Assembly: GCA_003326205.1 (NCBI GenBank)
Contig: LWTK01000036.1
Coordinates: 62,001 to 126,000 of the forward strand
From: Nostoc sp. ATCC 43529
GTDB taxonomy: Bacteria > Cyanobacteriota > Cyanobacteriia > Cyanobacteriales > Nostocaceae
DNA length: 64,000 nt
Direction of reading: 5' to 3'
The translations under genes and the position numbers were made by a program. The notes beneath the pieces were generated by a model. That model worked only from the letters and a program-made list of their open reading frames with translations. It was not told the DNA's origin and ran no database searches. Positions 54,606-62,451 of this stretch are shown in pieces (position 1 is the first letter of the stretch; each line of letters opens with the position of its first letter).

Positions 54606-55283
54606 TTATTTAACTAGCCGCCCATCTTCTATATGAATTATTCTATCGGATATGTCTAAAATTCTATTGTCATGAGTAACCATTAAAATCGCACAATTTT
54701 GTTCTTTAGCTAATAATTGCATCAGGTTAACAATATCTCGACCTGATTTACTATCTAATGCTGCGGTAGGTTCATCAGCCAGAATTAATTTAGGATGGTT
54801 TACTAAAGCACGGGCAATTGCTACTCGTTGCTTTTGACCACCAGACAATTCGCATGGATAGTAATTAATTCTATTTCCTAATTTAACAGCATGAAGCATA
54901 GCTTCTGCTTTTTTCTGAGCTTCGGACTTAGGAATATTTTTGTCTAATTCAAGTAATATTTGAACATTTTGGCGTGCAGTTAAGAAATTCAGTAAGTTAT
55001 GAGACTGAAAAATATAGCCAATATGACGACGTATTTGCAATAATTTATCATTACTAGCCCCATAAAGCTCTTGGTCTAGAAACTTCAAGCTTCCTTTTTG
55101 AACGGAACGTAACCCACCAATTAAAGTCAGTAAGGTTGTTTTTCCTGAACCTGAAGGCCCAGTCATCGTCACAATTTCGCCATGTTTAATATGAAGATTG
55201 ATATTAAACAAAATTTGGCTTTTTAGTATTTGTTTACCAAAGTAGTGATTGAGATTTTTGATGCTAACAATAAAGTCTGCCAT
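54606..55283 (-). CDS. devA: DevA-like ABC exporter ATPase
   Basis: 225 aa. Walker A is GPSGSGKTT, the signature is LSGGQKQR, Walker B is LILADEPTAALD, and the switch His is in VTHD. This is the MacB/LolD/DevA group that works with FtsX-like permeases. With DevB and DevC homologues upstream on the same strand it completes a tripartite exporter that would use an outer-membrane TolC protein encoded elsewhere. Heterocyst glycolipid export uses a member of this family, but these genomes hold several paralogues and this copy sits among small leader-peptide genes. Confidence 0.92.
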   Translation of the reverse strand: MADFIVSIKNLNHYFGKQILKSQILFNINLHIKHGEIVTMTGPSGSGKTTLLTLIGGLRSVQKGSLKFLDQELYGASNDKLLQIRRHIGYIFQSHNLLNFLTARQNVQILLELDKNIPKSEAQKKAEAMLHAVKLGNRINYYPCELSGGQKQRVAIARALVNHPKLILADEPTAALDSKSGRDIVNLMQLLAKEQNCAILMVTHDNRILDISDRIIHIEDGRLVK

Positions 55284-55440
55284 GACTATAGGAATCCGGT
55301 TTGATTACTGAAATTATTTGCGTAGATAGGCAAAAGGCAAAAGGCAACAGGGTTCTAGAAGATTTAGTGTACTTAGCTTTTTTCAAAAATTAAATATGAG
55401 TCCCATACACCATAAAAGTAATGAATTCAAATACATAACA

Positions 55441-56613
55441 TTAAAAAAAATCAGCTGGGTCTACATTACGCAGCTTTTTTGTAGATATTAATCCAGATGC
55501 TAAACACATTAAAATTATAAAGAACAATACTATAGCTGCTTTATCTACGCTCATGCTAATTGGTAAGTTAGTAACACTTTGAGCTACATCGTACAAACCT
55601 ATAGATATAGCAAAGCCAGGTATATATCCAAAAGAGGCTAAGATTAAAGCTTGTTGAAAAACTAAAAAGAGCAGATATTTATTTTTAAAACCCATTGCTT
55701 TGAGAGTTGCATATTCAGCTAAATGGCTAGCGATATTGCTATAAAGAATTTGATAGACGACTACTACACCAACAACAAATACCATAGTTACCATTAATTG
55801 AAATACAAATCCAATCGGCGCTCTGAGTGTCCAATAGTTTTTTTCCAAATTAATAAAATCCTCGCGTGTCATGACTATTACATCTTTAGGTAATTTAGCA
55901 GATAAAATAGCCAAAACTTTTTGGGGGTTTGCATCGGCTTTGAGATTAATTAAGCCTATATCTACATTTCGTGCTGAACGACCTTGGAATATTTGAAAGA
56001 AGGTAGAAGAACTAACAATTAAATTTCCATCAACTCCAAAGGATGGGCCAAGACTAAATAATCCACCCACTTTTACCTTATAGCCAATTGATGAAGTATA
56101 GTTAAATATTTCCAGCGTTACAGATTTACCTTGTTCAAAATCTTGAGGAATAGATCCAAATTGTGACCGAGATTTGCTGTCAAAAAAAACTGTATTAGGT
56201 AATTGTAACAAACTATAATTTTGCTGAATACTTGGTAATTTTATAATTGCTTCATTCGGCTCAAAAGCAAGTACATGTATAGGAAATTTTATACTAGTAA
56301 TTACATTTTTTAGCTTAGCAAACTGCATATATAATGGGTTAACTGATTCTATTCCATCACATCCTAATACTTGATATAAATACCAACGTGGAAAGCTTTG
56401 ATTAAACGTCAAGGATTGATATTGAGTGCTGATTATAAATAAATCACCTTTGAGATTATTATGTAACTGCGTAGCACTAGTATACAAAGCATCTTGAAAA
56501 CCAACTTGGATAAACATCAGTACTGCAATAAAAGCAATTCCAGTCGAAGCCACAAAAAAACGAGCTTTTTGTCGGGCTAGCTGTAGCCAAGCTAGAGATA
56601 TATTAACAATCAT
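55441..56613 (-). CDS. devC: DevC-like ABC exporter permease (FtsX/MacB-type)
   Basis: 390 aa. One N-terminal helix (FFVASTGIAFIAVLMFIQVGF) is followed by a ~200-residue periplasmic domain, then three C-terminal helices (VFQLMVTMVFVVGVVVVYQIL, FLVFQQALILASFGYIPGFAI, AAIVLFFIILMCLASGLI), the DevC/FtsX topology. The conserved EYATLKAMGFKNKYL segment contacts the ATPase. It lies between the DevB and DevA homologues, with short gaps of 65 and 157 bp. The gap before DevA carries the dispersed repeat at 55295-55312. Confidence 0.92.
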   Translation of the reverse strand: MIVNISLAWLQLARQKARFFVASTGIAFIAVLMFIQVGFQDALYTSATQLHNNLKGDLFIISTQYQSLTFNQSFPRWYLYQVLGCDGIESVNPLYMQFAKLKNVITSIKFPIHVLAFEPNEAIIKLPSIQQNYSLLQLPNTVFFDSKSRSQFGSIPQDFEQGKSVTLEIFNYTSSIGYKVKVGGLFSLGPSFGVDGNLIVSSSTFFQIFQGRSARNVDIGLINLKADANPQKVLAILSAKLPKDVIVMTREDFINLEKNYWTLRAPIGFVFQLMVTMVFVVGVVVVYQILYSNIASHLAEYATLKAMGFKNKYLLFLVFQQALILASFGYIPGFAISIGLYDVAQSVTNLPISMSVDKAAIVLFFIILMCLASGLISTKKLRNVDPADFF

Positions 56614-56678
56614 TTTATAAACCTAAAGTGGTAAAGATGAGATTGCTTACCAAAAATAATCAAGCTTTGTCTATAGGT

Positions 56679-57893
56679 TTAGATATCAATGCGTACCTGT
56701 ACCTGTAAATTTGTAAGAGCAGCAATTTCTTTATTATCTTCCATATTGTCGATGCGAATTTTTACCTGAATTACTTTGTTATCTGTATCGGCTTGCAAAT
56801 TATTAAACATATTTTGTTGCTCAATTTGCAGACCGATATCTGTGACTGTTCCCCGTAATTGCTTTGGTAAGGCATCACTAGTAATAACAACTGATTGACC
56901 TAGACGTACTTTTTTAATATCAGTTTCATAAATTTCTGCTATTGCATACATCTGTTGTGTACGACCTAAGTCAGCGATTCCTGTAGTGCCAATAATTTCT
57001 CCAGGACGAGTACTAATTTTAAGAATTTGGCCAGCAATAGGCGATCGCACAGAACTTAAATCCAATTCTGCCTCAGCTTGTTTAACTGAAGCTTTTGCAC
57101 TCTCGACATTAGCTTGTGCTGCTTGCAGATCGGTAGAACGGACTTCTGTAATACTTGCAAACTTGGCTTTGGCCTCCATCAACTGCTGTTGAATGGTTTC
57201 TACAATTCGATTGTGAGAAGCTTTAGCTTCGTTATACTGCTGTTGAAGAATTTCGACTTGCAAATGCCTAGCTTCTGACTTAGAAGCAGAAATAGCACCT
57301 ACTTTATACAGCTGCTGATAGCGGTGATTTTCGCTTTCAGCATTACGTAATTCAGCTTTTAGGCGAGCTGTTGTCGCTTGTTGTGCAGACATGGCTCCAG
57401 ACAAATCAGCTTTTAAACGAGTAATTGTTGCTTTCTGTGCAGAGATATCTCCAGTTTTGGCTCCCGCTTTTACTTGATTGAGATTAGCTTGCGCTACTAA
57501 GACTTGTTTTTGTGCTTTTTCTAAGGCTGCAAGACGGGGATAATAACTATCAAGAACAGCAACTATTTGTCCTTGACGCACCCAACTTCCTTGTTTGACA
57601 AAAAGTTTCGCCACTCGAACACCCCCTTGAGAATTAGGGGCGGATAAACGAATAACTTCTCCTTCAGGTTCTAAAGATCCTAAAGCGGTAACAGCAGTGA
57701 TTGTAGGAGAATTACTGGGAGTAGGTGAGTCTAATTTAGAAGTCAACTGAAATCGTGAAAAGGTAGAGACAGAAAGTGTAACAGGAACTACAGCCATAGC
57801 AGCTGTCAACATTATCAGATACCAACTTACAGGTTTTGTTAATGGCTGCCTTTGTTTGTATACCATAATTATCTTTTCCAAGTTAGTGTGCAA
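56679..57893 (-). CDS. devB: DevB-like ABC exporter membrane-fusion protein (HlyD family)
   Basis: 404 aa. One N-terminal transmembrane helix (YLIMLTAAMAVVPVTLSVS), a biotinyl-lipoyl-like part (GSLEPEGEVIRLSAP...VKQGSWVRQGQIVAVLDSYYPR), a long alpha-helical hairpin rich in Ala/Gln (about 120-270, coiled coil), the second lipoyl half (VRSPIAGQILKISTRPGE) and a beta-barrel region. It joins the inner-membrane ABC complex to an outer-membrane channel. First exporter gene. It lies 115 bp downstream of the nearest leader-peptide gene on the same strand. Confidence 0.92.
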   Translation of the reverse strand: MHTNLEKIIMVYKQRQPLTKPVSWYLIMLTAAMAVVPVTLSVSTFSRFQLTSKLDSPTPSNSPTITAVTALGSLEPEGEVIRLSAPNSQGGVRVAKLFVKQGSWVRQGQIVAVLDSYYPRLAALEKAQKQVLVAQANLNQVKAGAKTGDISAQKATITRLKADLSGAMSAQQATTARLKAELRNAESENHRYQQLYKVGAISASKSEARHLQVEILQQQYNEAKASHNRIVETIQQQLMEAKAKFASITEVRSTDLQAAQANVESAKASVKQAEAELDLSSVRSPIAGQILKISTRPGEIIGTTGIADLGRTQQMYAIAEIYETDIKKVRLGQSVVITSDALPKQLRGTVTDIGLQIEQQNMFNNLQADTDNKVIQVKIRIDNMEDNKEIAALTNLQVQVRIDI

Positions 57894-58008
57894 TGCTTTT
57901 GCATTTAATTCACTCCAACAGTTACAGCAGAATTTAAGAGTAAAACAAATTTGATATCAGGCTTTGTTACGTAAAATTTTTACTTCACTCAGTGAAAATA
58001 AAAAATGT

Positions 58009-58272
58009 TTAAGTCCCGTTAGTCAAACTTAAAACTTGTGGTGCCCCTGTTGGTAACATGATTACGAAATTAATAGTTAATCTTGAAAAGTCAACCGTAA
58101 AAAGCTTGTTACCATCTAAAGAAAACAGGCTAAGGCTATTTGATATGTTATTGATACCATCCTGAATGTTAGCCAAATCAACACCAGTAATACCTCCTAA
58201 TACAGTAGCAGATCCTTCCCAAGAGACTTGGGCGAACAGTTCGTTATTTTCGATATCGAGAATTTGCAGCAT
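58009..58272 (-). CDS. Putative double-glycine-leader peptide 1
   Basis: 87 aa. The leader (MLQILDIENNELF...ATVLGG) ends at Gly26-Gly27 and is clearly homologous to the leaders of the two peptides upstream. The core of 60 residues differs from those two but resembles the 81 aa protein at 54120-54365 (GINN..N, then NK-L/I-F/Y-T-V/M-D-F/Y-SR). No Shine-Dalgarno is evident; the sequence ACACAATATGCTGCAAATT around the start is shared by all three upstream copies. Predicted to be a processed, secreted peptide such as a bacteriocin-like product. Confidence 0.65.
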   Translation of the reverse strand: MLQILDIENNELFAQVSWEGSATVLGGITGVDLANIQDGINNISNSLSLFSLDGNKLFTVDFSRLTINFVIMLPTGAPQVLSLTNGT

Positions 58273-58550
58273 ATTGTGTAATTCTTAATAGCATGAAGGT
58301 TAAGAGTGAAGTGACGCTTAGTATAGCCAAAAGCTACGCACATCGTTTCTAGTCATAGGTAGTATTCATGTGAATATGCAACTAATTTTTCGAGCAAATT
58401 GTTGATTTTTATCAAAAGTCTAATAACGCGTCTATCTCCTCAATTTTAAGTAGTGAGTATCGATGCAATTTATGAAAAATTTTTGGTTTAATCAAGCTTT
58501 AAACCTTTATTTTCTAACATTAAATAAAATTCATAGCCAAAATCTGGAGA

Positions 58551-58763
58551 TTAAGCTTCTGTAAGGTTTCCAGCGGTTGGGTTCCCCATCTCTGACATCA
58601 GAGAGCTAACTCCAAAGGCAAGTAATCCAGCAAAAAGCCCGGCGGTTAGTGCGGCTGCTCCGAAGGCATAAGGCGCAACCTCACAGCCACTAATAGTAGC
58701 AGATTCTTCACTGGAGATTTCGCTAAACAGTTCGTTATTTTCGAGATCGATAATTTGCAGCAT
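58551..58763 (-). CDS. Putative double-glycine-leader peptide 2 (Gly-Cys variant)
   Basis: 70 aa. The leader MLQIIDLENNELF...ATISGC has Gly26-Cys27 in place of Gly-Gly. The 43-residue core is hydrophobic and rich in Ala, Gly and Leu (FGAAALTAGLFAGLLAFGVS), compatible with a membrane-active peptide. Leader and 5' flanking DNA are near-duplicates of those of the gene at 59097-59291. Confidence 0.65.
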   Translation of the reverse strand: MLQIIDLENNELFSEISSEESATISGCEVAPYAFGAAALTAGLFAGLLAFGVSSLMSEMGNPTAGNLTEA

Positions 58764-58860
58764 ATTGTGTACTTAGCAACATCAGAATCAAGAGTAAAGT
58801 GGTACTTGTTTCATAGCGAAAAGCTATGTACATTATTTCCAGCTACATATTGTATTAAGG
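58764..58860 (-). promoter_or_regulatory. Conserved upstream block of leader-peptide gene 2
   Basis: Shares the run GTAAAGTGGTACTT, then TTTCATAG.GAAAAG.TA, then ACATT.TTT, AAGGTAAATATCCAAGTAAA with the block at 59292-59400. A weaker copy lies at 58273-58345. It is expected to hold the promoter and 5' leader. Confidence 0.5.
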
Positions 58861-59096
58861 TAAATATCCAAGTAAAAACTGAGTAATTATTTACTCTCCT
58901 CTCTCTGAAAAATTGTCGAAAAAGTTAATTTTTTGCAGAAGGGTAGGGAGAGTAAACATTTAAGGAAGCAAATGTCTATGATTATAAGAGGTTTAATAAC
59001 GCGCACACTTGACTCACTTTTAAGCGGTGGGTATCCGATCTAATTTCTTGGAATCGAATAAGGGCGCGTTATTTTCCTCAATTTATGCAAACAAGC

Positions 59097-59291
59097 TTAT
59101 TCGAGAGAGGGGTTAATTGCGGTAAATAATAGCACGGCTTGTACAACTGGGTCTGTAAAAACGCCAGTGGCTATTGCAAGGATACTTGCCAGACCAAAGG
59201 ATTCAAGTCCACCGCCACTAATACTAGTAGATTCTTCACCGGAAATTTCGCTAAACAATTCGTTATTTTCGAGATCAATAATTTGCAGCAT
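59097..59291 (-). CDS. Putative double-glycine-leader peptide 3
   Basis: 64 aa. The leader MLQIIDLENNELF...STSISGG ends in a Gly-Gly (residues 26-27), the classical cleavage signal. The 37-residue core (GLESFGLASILAIATGVF, then TDPVVQAVLLFTAINPSLE) is hydrophobic with acidic ends, similar in style to peptide 2. It is the most upstream of three tandem genes leading toward the DevBCA exporter. Confidence 0.68.
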   Translation of the reverse strand: MLQIIDLENNELFSEISGEESTSISGGGLESFGLASILAIATGVFTDPVVQAVLLFTAINPSLE

Positions 59292-59400
59292 ATTGTGTAA
59301 TTAAGAGCATGAGGTCAAGGTAAAGTGGTACTTTTTCATAGTGAAAAGGTACGCACATTGTTTACAGTCACAGCTCACATCAAGGTAAATATCCAAGTAA
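59292..59400 (-). promoter_or_regulatory. Conserved upstream block of leader-peptide gene 3
   Basis: Second, near-identical copy of the block upstream of gene 2 (GTAAAGTGGTACTT, TTTCATAG, GAAAAG, AAGGTAAATATCCAAGTAAA). Conservation across duplicates in noncoding DNA indicates a functional promoter/leader or recent duplication. Confidence 0.5.
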
Positions 59401-59495
59401 AATGTTTGCTAATAATCAAACTTCCTTGTCTATTTGTGAACTGTTCCTATTTCCTTTAACGAACAATCGATGCAAAATATTCCAAAATCAGAGCG

Positions 59496-59620
59496 CCAAG
59501 TTGGCATAAAATCGGTAAGCCTGTCATTCACTGTGACTTAACTGTCAAAAGCCTCTGCATAACAAGGGGTTTAGCTGTTATGTCACGTTTCGGTGGCTCT
59601 ACCTCAAGTTGGCAAAACTT
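59496..59620. other. Possible transposon-end remnant with repeated TGTCA/TGAC motifs
   Basis: TGTCATTCACTGTGACTTAA followed by CTGTCA (59522-59547) and TTATGTCACG (59578-59587) lie between two similar segments, CAAGTTGGCATAAAAT and CAAGTTGGCAAAACT. Clustered TGTCA/TGACA motifs recall binding sites at Tn7-like transposon ends, but no transposase is present, so the identity is uncertain. Confidence 0.25.
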
Positions 59621-59661
59621 TAGGCAAATAAATTTAGTTGAAGAAGGCAGCTATGCAGAGG

Positions 59662-59709
59662 GCAGAGGGCAGGAATCAGAATTCCATAAAAGCCTCCTGC
59701 CCTCTGCCT
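59662..59709. repeat. Perfect 14 bp stem-loop interspersed repeat
   Basis: GGCAGAGGGCAGGA at 59662-59675 pairs exactly with TCCTGCCCTCTGCC at 59696-59709 around a 20-base loop. This is a typical dispersed cyanobacterial repeat without a T tract. Confidence 0.65.
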
Positions 59710-59938
59710 TTCCCGATAATCTTCCAAACTATTATCCAGATTGAGTTACAGCTTTATCCGAATTTTTGTCGCTAGTTGAGGAATATTTTGGATTGAGTAT
59801 TCGTTAAAGAAAATAAGAACGGAAGAAAAAGACATCATTAAATTCATAGATAGATTTGGTTTTGATTCCCTAGAGTCTGAACTAAGATTTTTTGATATCA
59901 GTTTCTGCCGTGATTTACTCCTAAATACTTGCTTTTCC

Positions 59939-59967
59939 AAACCTCAGCTAATTTGCTGGGGTTTTTT
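59939..59967 (+). terminator. Rho-independent-type terminator on the plus strand
   Basis: A 10 bp stem (AAACCTCAGC / GCTGGGGTTT with one G-T pair), 6-base loop and T run ending at 59967. No plus-strand gene was recognised upstream, so it may end an unannotated short transcript or be left from a lost gene. Confidence 0.5.
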
Positions 59968-60608
59968 GTTAATAACTCAAGTTATGGGTTATTTTTTTGT
60001 CTCGGAAATTGATAAGCTAAAAATATTTTAATTTGCATCCTCAAAAAAATGAATCTCTTGTGGGGTGGGCTGAAAAGCCTGCCCTGGCTATGGAAATTAA
60101 ATACGCGACAGCTTATCAATGGCAGTAGTTTTAATCTAAAATAGATCGGCTAAAATTTGTATAAAATTATATGAGTACTTAATATCTTGAAATATCATAG
60201 ACTAAATTCCTTAAATAATGTCTTATAAATATTTTTTCTAAATTGAATAGTTACTAATTAACTAGCCAATAATTTCGCTGTAATCAATTTTTTTAAAAAT
60301 TTTATTCTGATTAATAGCAATTTCTATCATTTTTTTCTGTCTTCATGAAAGAGATAAAAACAATAATACCTGTATTATTGTCTATTTTGCTTGTTTAATA
60401 ACATTATTATTTTGTTCATTTTCCCTTAAATTTATTTTAGAAAGCTAAGTTACTGTACTATTTACCTAATTTTTTCGATAAAAGCCAATTAATCAAGCTG
60501 GAAAACATAGTAGAGAACGCAGAATACAGAAATCTATCGCTATATAGTTAGTCTGTTTTCAATGTGTAAATGCATTTGGACTAAAAAATTAATTTTGCTT
60601 CATAACTT
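59968..60608. other. AT-rich intergenic region upstream of the sigma factor
   Basis: About 640 bp, strongly AT-rich, without an ORF, hairpin or repeat that I can support. It presumably holds the promoter of the sigma-factor gene at 60609. Confidence 0.5.
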
Positions 60609-61256
60609 ATGCTATTAGAACAAGAATCATTGTCTTATTATCAAGAAATTCTCCTCAGATTAGACTATCGTCAGAGATTAGAAAAAATTGCCCGCAAATA
60701 CACTAGAGGAACAGGTTCGTCTTGGGAAGATGCTTTTCAGATTGCCCATTTAAAGGTCTTTCTAGCTTTTCAAGCAGGAAAGTTTCGCCAAGGGAGTGTA
60801 GAAGAGTTTTATTACTGGGCTGTTGCCGTAGCTAGATGTGCAATTATTGATTTTGTTCGCAAAGAAAGTCTGCGGAAGTATCAGAGTTTAGATGATAATC
60901 TCCCAGGAACAGATATGTCTCTATTAGACACAATTACTGATGAATTTAGCACATTAGATGCAATAGAGCGTGCAGATTTAATTTTGAAAGCACTAGAGTC
61001 TATTGACAAACTTGATAAATGTTATCCCCACCTAAATTATCTTAAATTATGGCAAGGAAAAGTTGATGGTAAAACACAAACTCAAATTGCTGCTGAATTA
61101 AGAATTAGCCAGGGTGAAGTTTCCAAGCGATGGCAAGAACTTTTAAGGCGTATTGCAGAGCTATTAGGACTATTAGAAATTAAAGATATGAAACATAAAC
61201 TGCGAAAAACTTGCCAGCAGAGGACATCAGATCGTCGGTCAACAAAGCAGTGGTAA
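60609..61256 (+). CDS. RNA polymerase sigma factor, ECF-like (sigma-70 family)
   Basis: 215 aa. Region 2 includes WEDAFQIAHLKVFLAFQAGKF and YYWAVAVARCAIIDFVRKESLRK (the -10 recognition helix pattern). Region 4 includes YLKLWQGKVDGKTQTQIAAELRISQGEVSKRWQELLRRI, a helix-turn-helix. Only regions 2 and 4 are present, as in ECF sigma factors. No anti-sigma factor with a membrane helix follows. The downstream gene is a conserved cyanobacterial protein that often accompanies such sigma factors. Regulon unknown. Confidence 0.85.
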   Translation: MLLEQESLSYYQEILLRLDYRQRLEKIARKYTRGTGSSWEDAFQIAHLKVFLAFQAGKFRQGSVEEFYYWAVAVARCAIIDFVRKESLRKYQSLDDNLPGTDMSLLDTITDEFSTLDAIERADLILKALESIDKLDKCYPHLNYLKLWQGKVDGKTQTQIAAELRISQGEVSKRWQELLRRIAELLGLLEIKDMKHKLRKTCQQRTSDRRSTKQW

Positions 61257-61404
61257 GCCAATCAAATCTTGGATTACAGGCTGATTCTAAAAATTAGAAC
61301 AATTCATCATAGTGAAAAGCATTCAATCGTTAATTAGATATGGATTGAATACTATCCTATCTTGAACTGTAGTTGTCAATGAACGTTGTATTAAAGAAAA
61401 ATTT

Positions 61405-62109
61405 ATGCGCGTAAATTTGAGTAAATTCATTTTTTTAAATAAGCAGAGGTGTAATATCACAACGCCACAACCTGGAGAAATTTGGAAAGTGAATTACTTA
61501 GTACGAAGTCCTCTAAATTTCCTGAGTCAAGAGCAACAGAATTTGTACTCTTCCTTAGCACAAAGTTTTTTGATAGGTAATTCACCACCGCGCTATGTAA
61601 TGATTGTCAAAGAACCTAACATATCTGAAAACATAAAAAAAGAGTGGTTAGTTGTTTATGTGATGTTGCTATCAGTAGAAACAGATTTTATTAGTAACAT
61701 AGATTTGCTAGTTCCCGCCAAAATATCAGGTTTAGATCGAGATTTATTGGCAGAGACTTGGCATATTATTCCTGCACTGGCTTGTAATTTACTACAGCCA
61801 GTTGGCAAACGACTTTCTCGCCAAATTTATGACTATTTGCTAACAGTCGGAGACTATCATTATGGCTTAGTTTCTCAATTGCCAGCAATAACAAAAATGC
61901 AAGATTTTGGGTTGATAGATGATAATTTCTGCTCTGCAAACAACCCAAAAATTCAAAATTTTCATCAAGCAGAACAAGCCTGGAGTGATGTATTAACAGT
62001 ACCAGTAGCAGCTTACTATACTTACTTGAAAAGTATAAAACTCACGAATGCAATCTTAAATGAAGCATTGCAATTAGAACAAGACTTGCAATCTGATATT
62101 AGCGGTTAA
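61405..62109 (+). CDS. Conserved cyanobacterial protein, partner of the sigma factor
   Basis: 234 aa, soluble, no transmembrane segment. Distinct segments are PQPGEIWKVNYLVRSPL, GNSPPRYVMIVKEP, VYVMLLSVETDFISNIDLLVPAKISG, LAETWHIIPALACNLLQPVG and RLSRQIYDYLLTVGDYHYGL. The family seems restricted to cyanobacteria and is known to me only as a conserved protein near sigma factors. The PGEIW and RYVMIV parts faintly resemble PemK/MazF-like barrels, but I see no catalytic residues I trust. It lies 148 bp after the sigma gene on the same strand. Confidence 0.7.
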   Translation: MRVNLSKFIFLNKQRCNITTPQPGEIWKVNYLVRSPLNFLSQEQQNLYSSLAQSFLIGNSPPRYVMIVKEPNISENIKKEWLVVYVMLLSVETDFISNIDLLVPAKISGLDRDLLAETWHIIPALACNLLQPVGKRLSRQIYDYLLTVGDYHYGLVSQLPAITKMQDFGLIDDNFCSANNPKIQNFHQAEQAWSDVLTVPVAAYYTYLKSIKLTNAILNEALQLEQDLQSDISG

Positions 62110-62451
62110 AGTTTGAGGTTCTGCCGTTTTAATAAGTAATTAAGCGAACGCCATATTACTATGCCTAGAAAAACATGCTTTGAGGTGATTATATCTCAAG
62201 GCATATTTTGATGGTTGTAGAATATTATCTCTAACGGAATTAAGGAAGTGAATATCGATGTTGCACAGAAAATGGGATGATTTAGCATATCATAAAGTAT
62301 TTGGCTGTGCTTCAAGAGTCTGCTTCAATCCATTCCAATTTTATGCAAAACCAAGATATCTTAAAAGTGCGATCGCTATAATATTCACACTAGACCTGCC
62401 TTGAAAATAGGGATTGGGGACTGGGGACTGGGGACTAGGAAAGAAATATTT
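62110..62451. other. Intergenic region with GGGGACT tandem repeats
   Basis: No supported gene. GGGGACT repeats at 62409-62438 (GGGATTGGGGACTGGGGACT...) are a common cyanobacterial low-complexity repeat. Nothing else was recognised. Confidence 0.5.

Noticed and set aside
54606..57893. Genuine heterocyst devBCA operon
   Set aside because: The family assignment is firm, but these genomes carry several paralogues and the neighbouring leader-peptide genes suggest another cargo.
59746..59940. 64-codon minus-strand frame (MEKQVF...)
   Set aside because: Starts at TTG without a Shine-Dalgarno, has low-complexity Ser/Lys composition, and shows no homology that I recognise. It overlaps an open plus-strand frame that also lacks a start.
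62409..62438. GGGGACT tandem repeat as a CRISPR array
   Set aside because: The repeat unit is 7 bases with no spacers. It is low-complexity DNA, and no cas genes are present.
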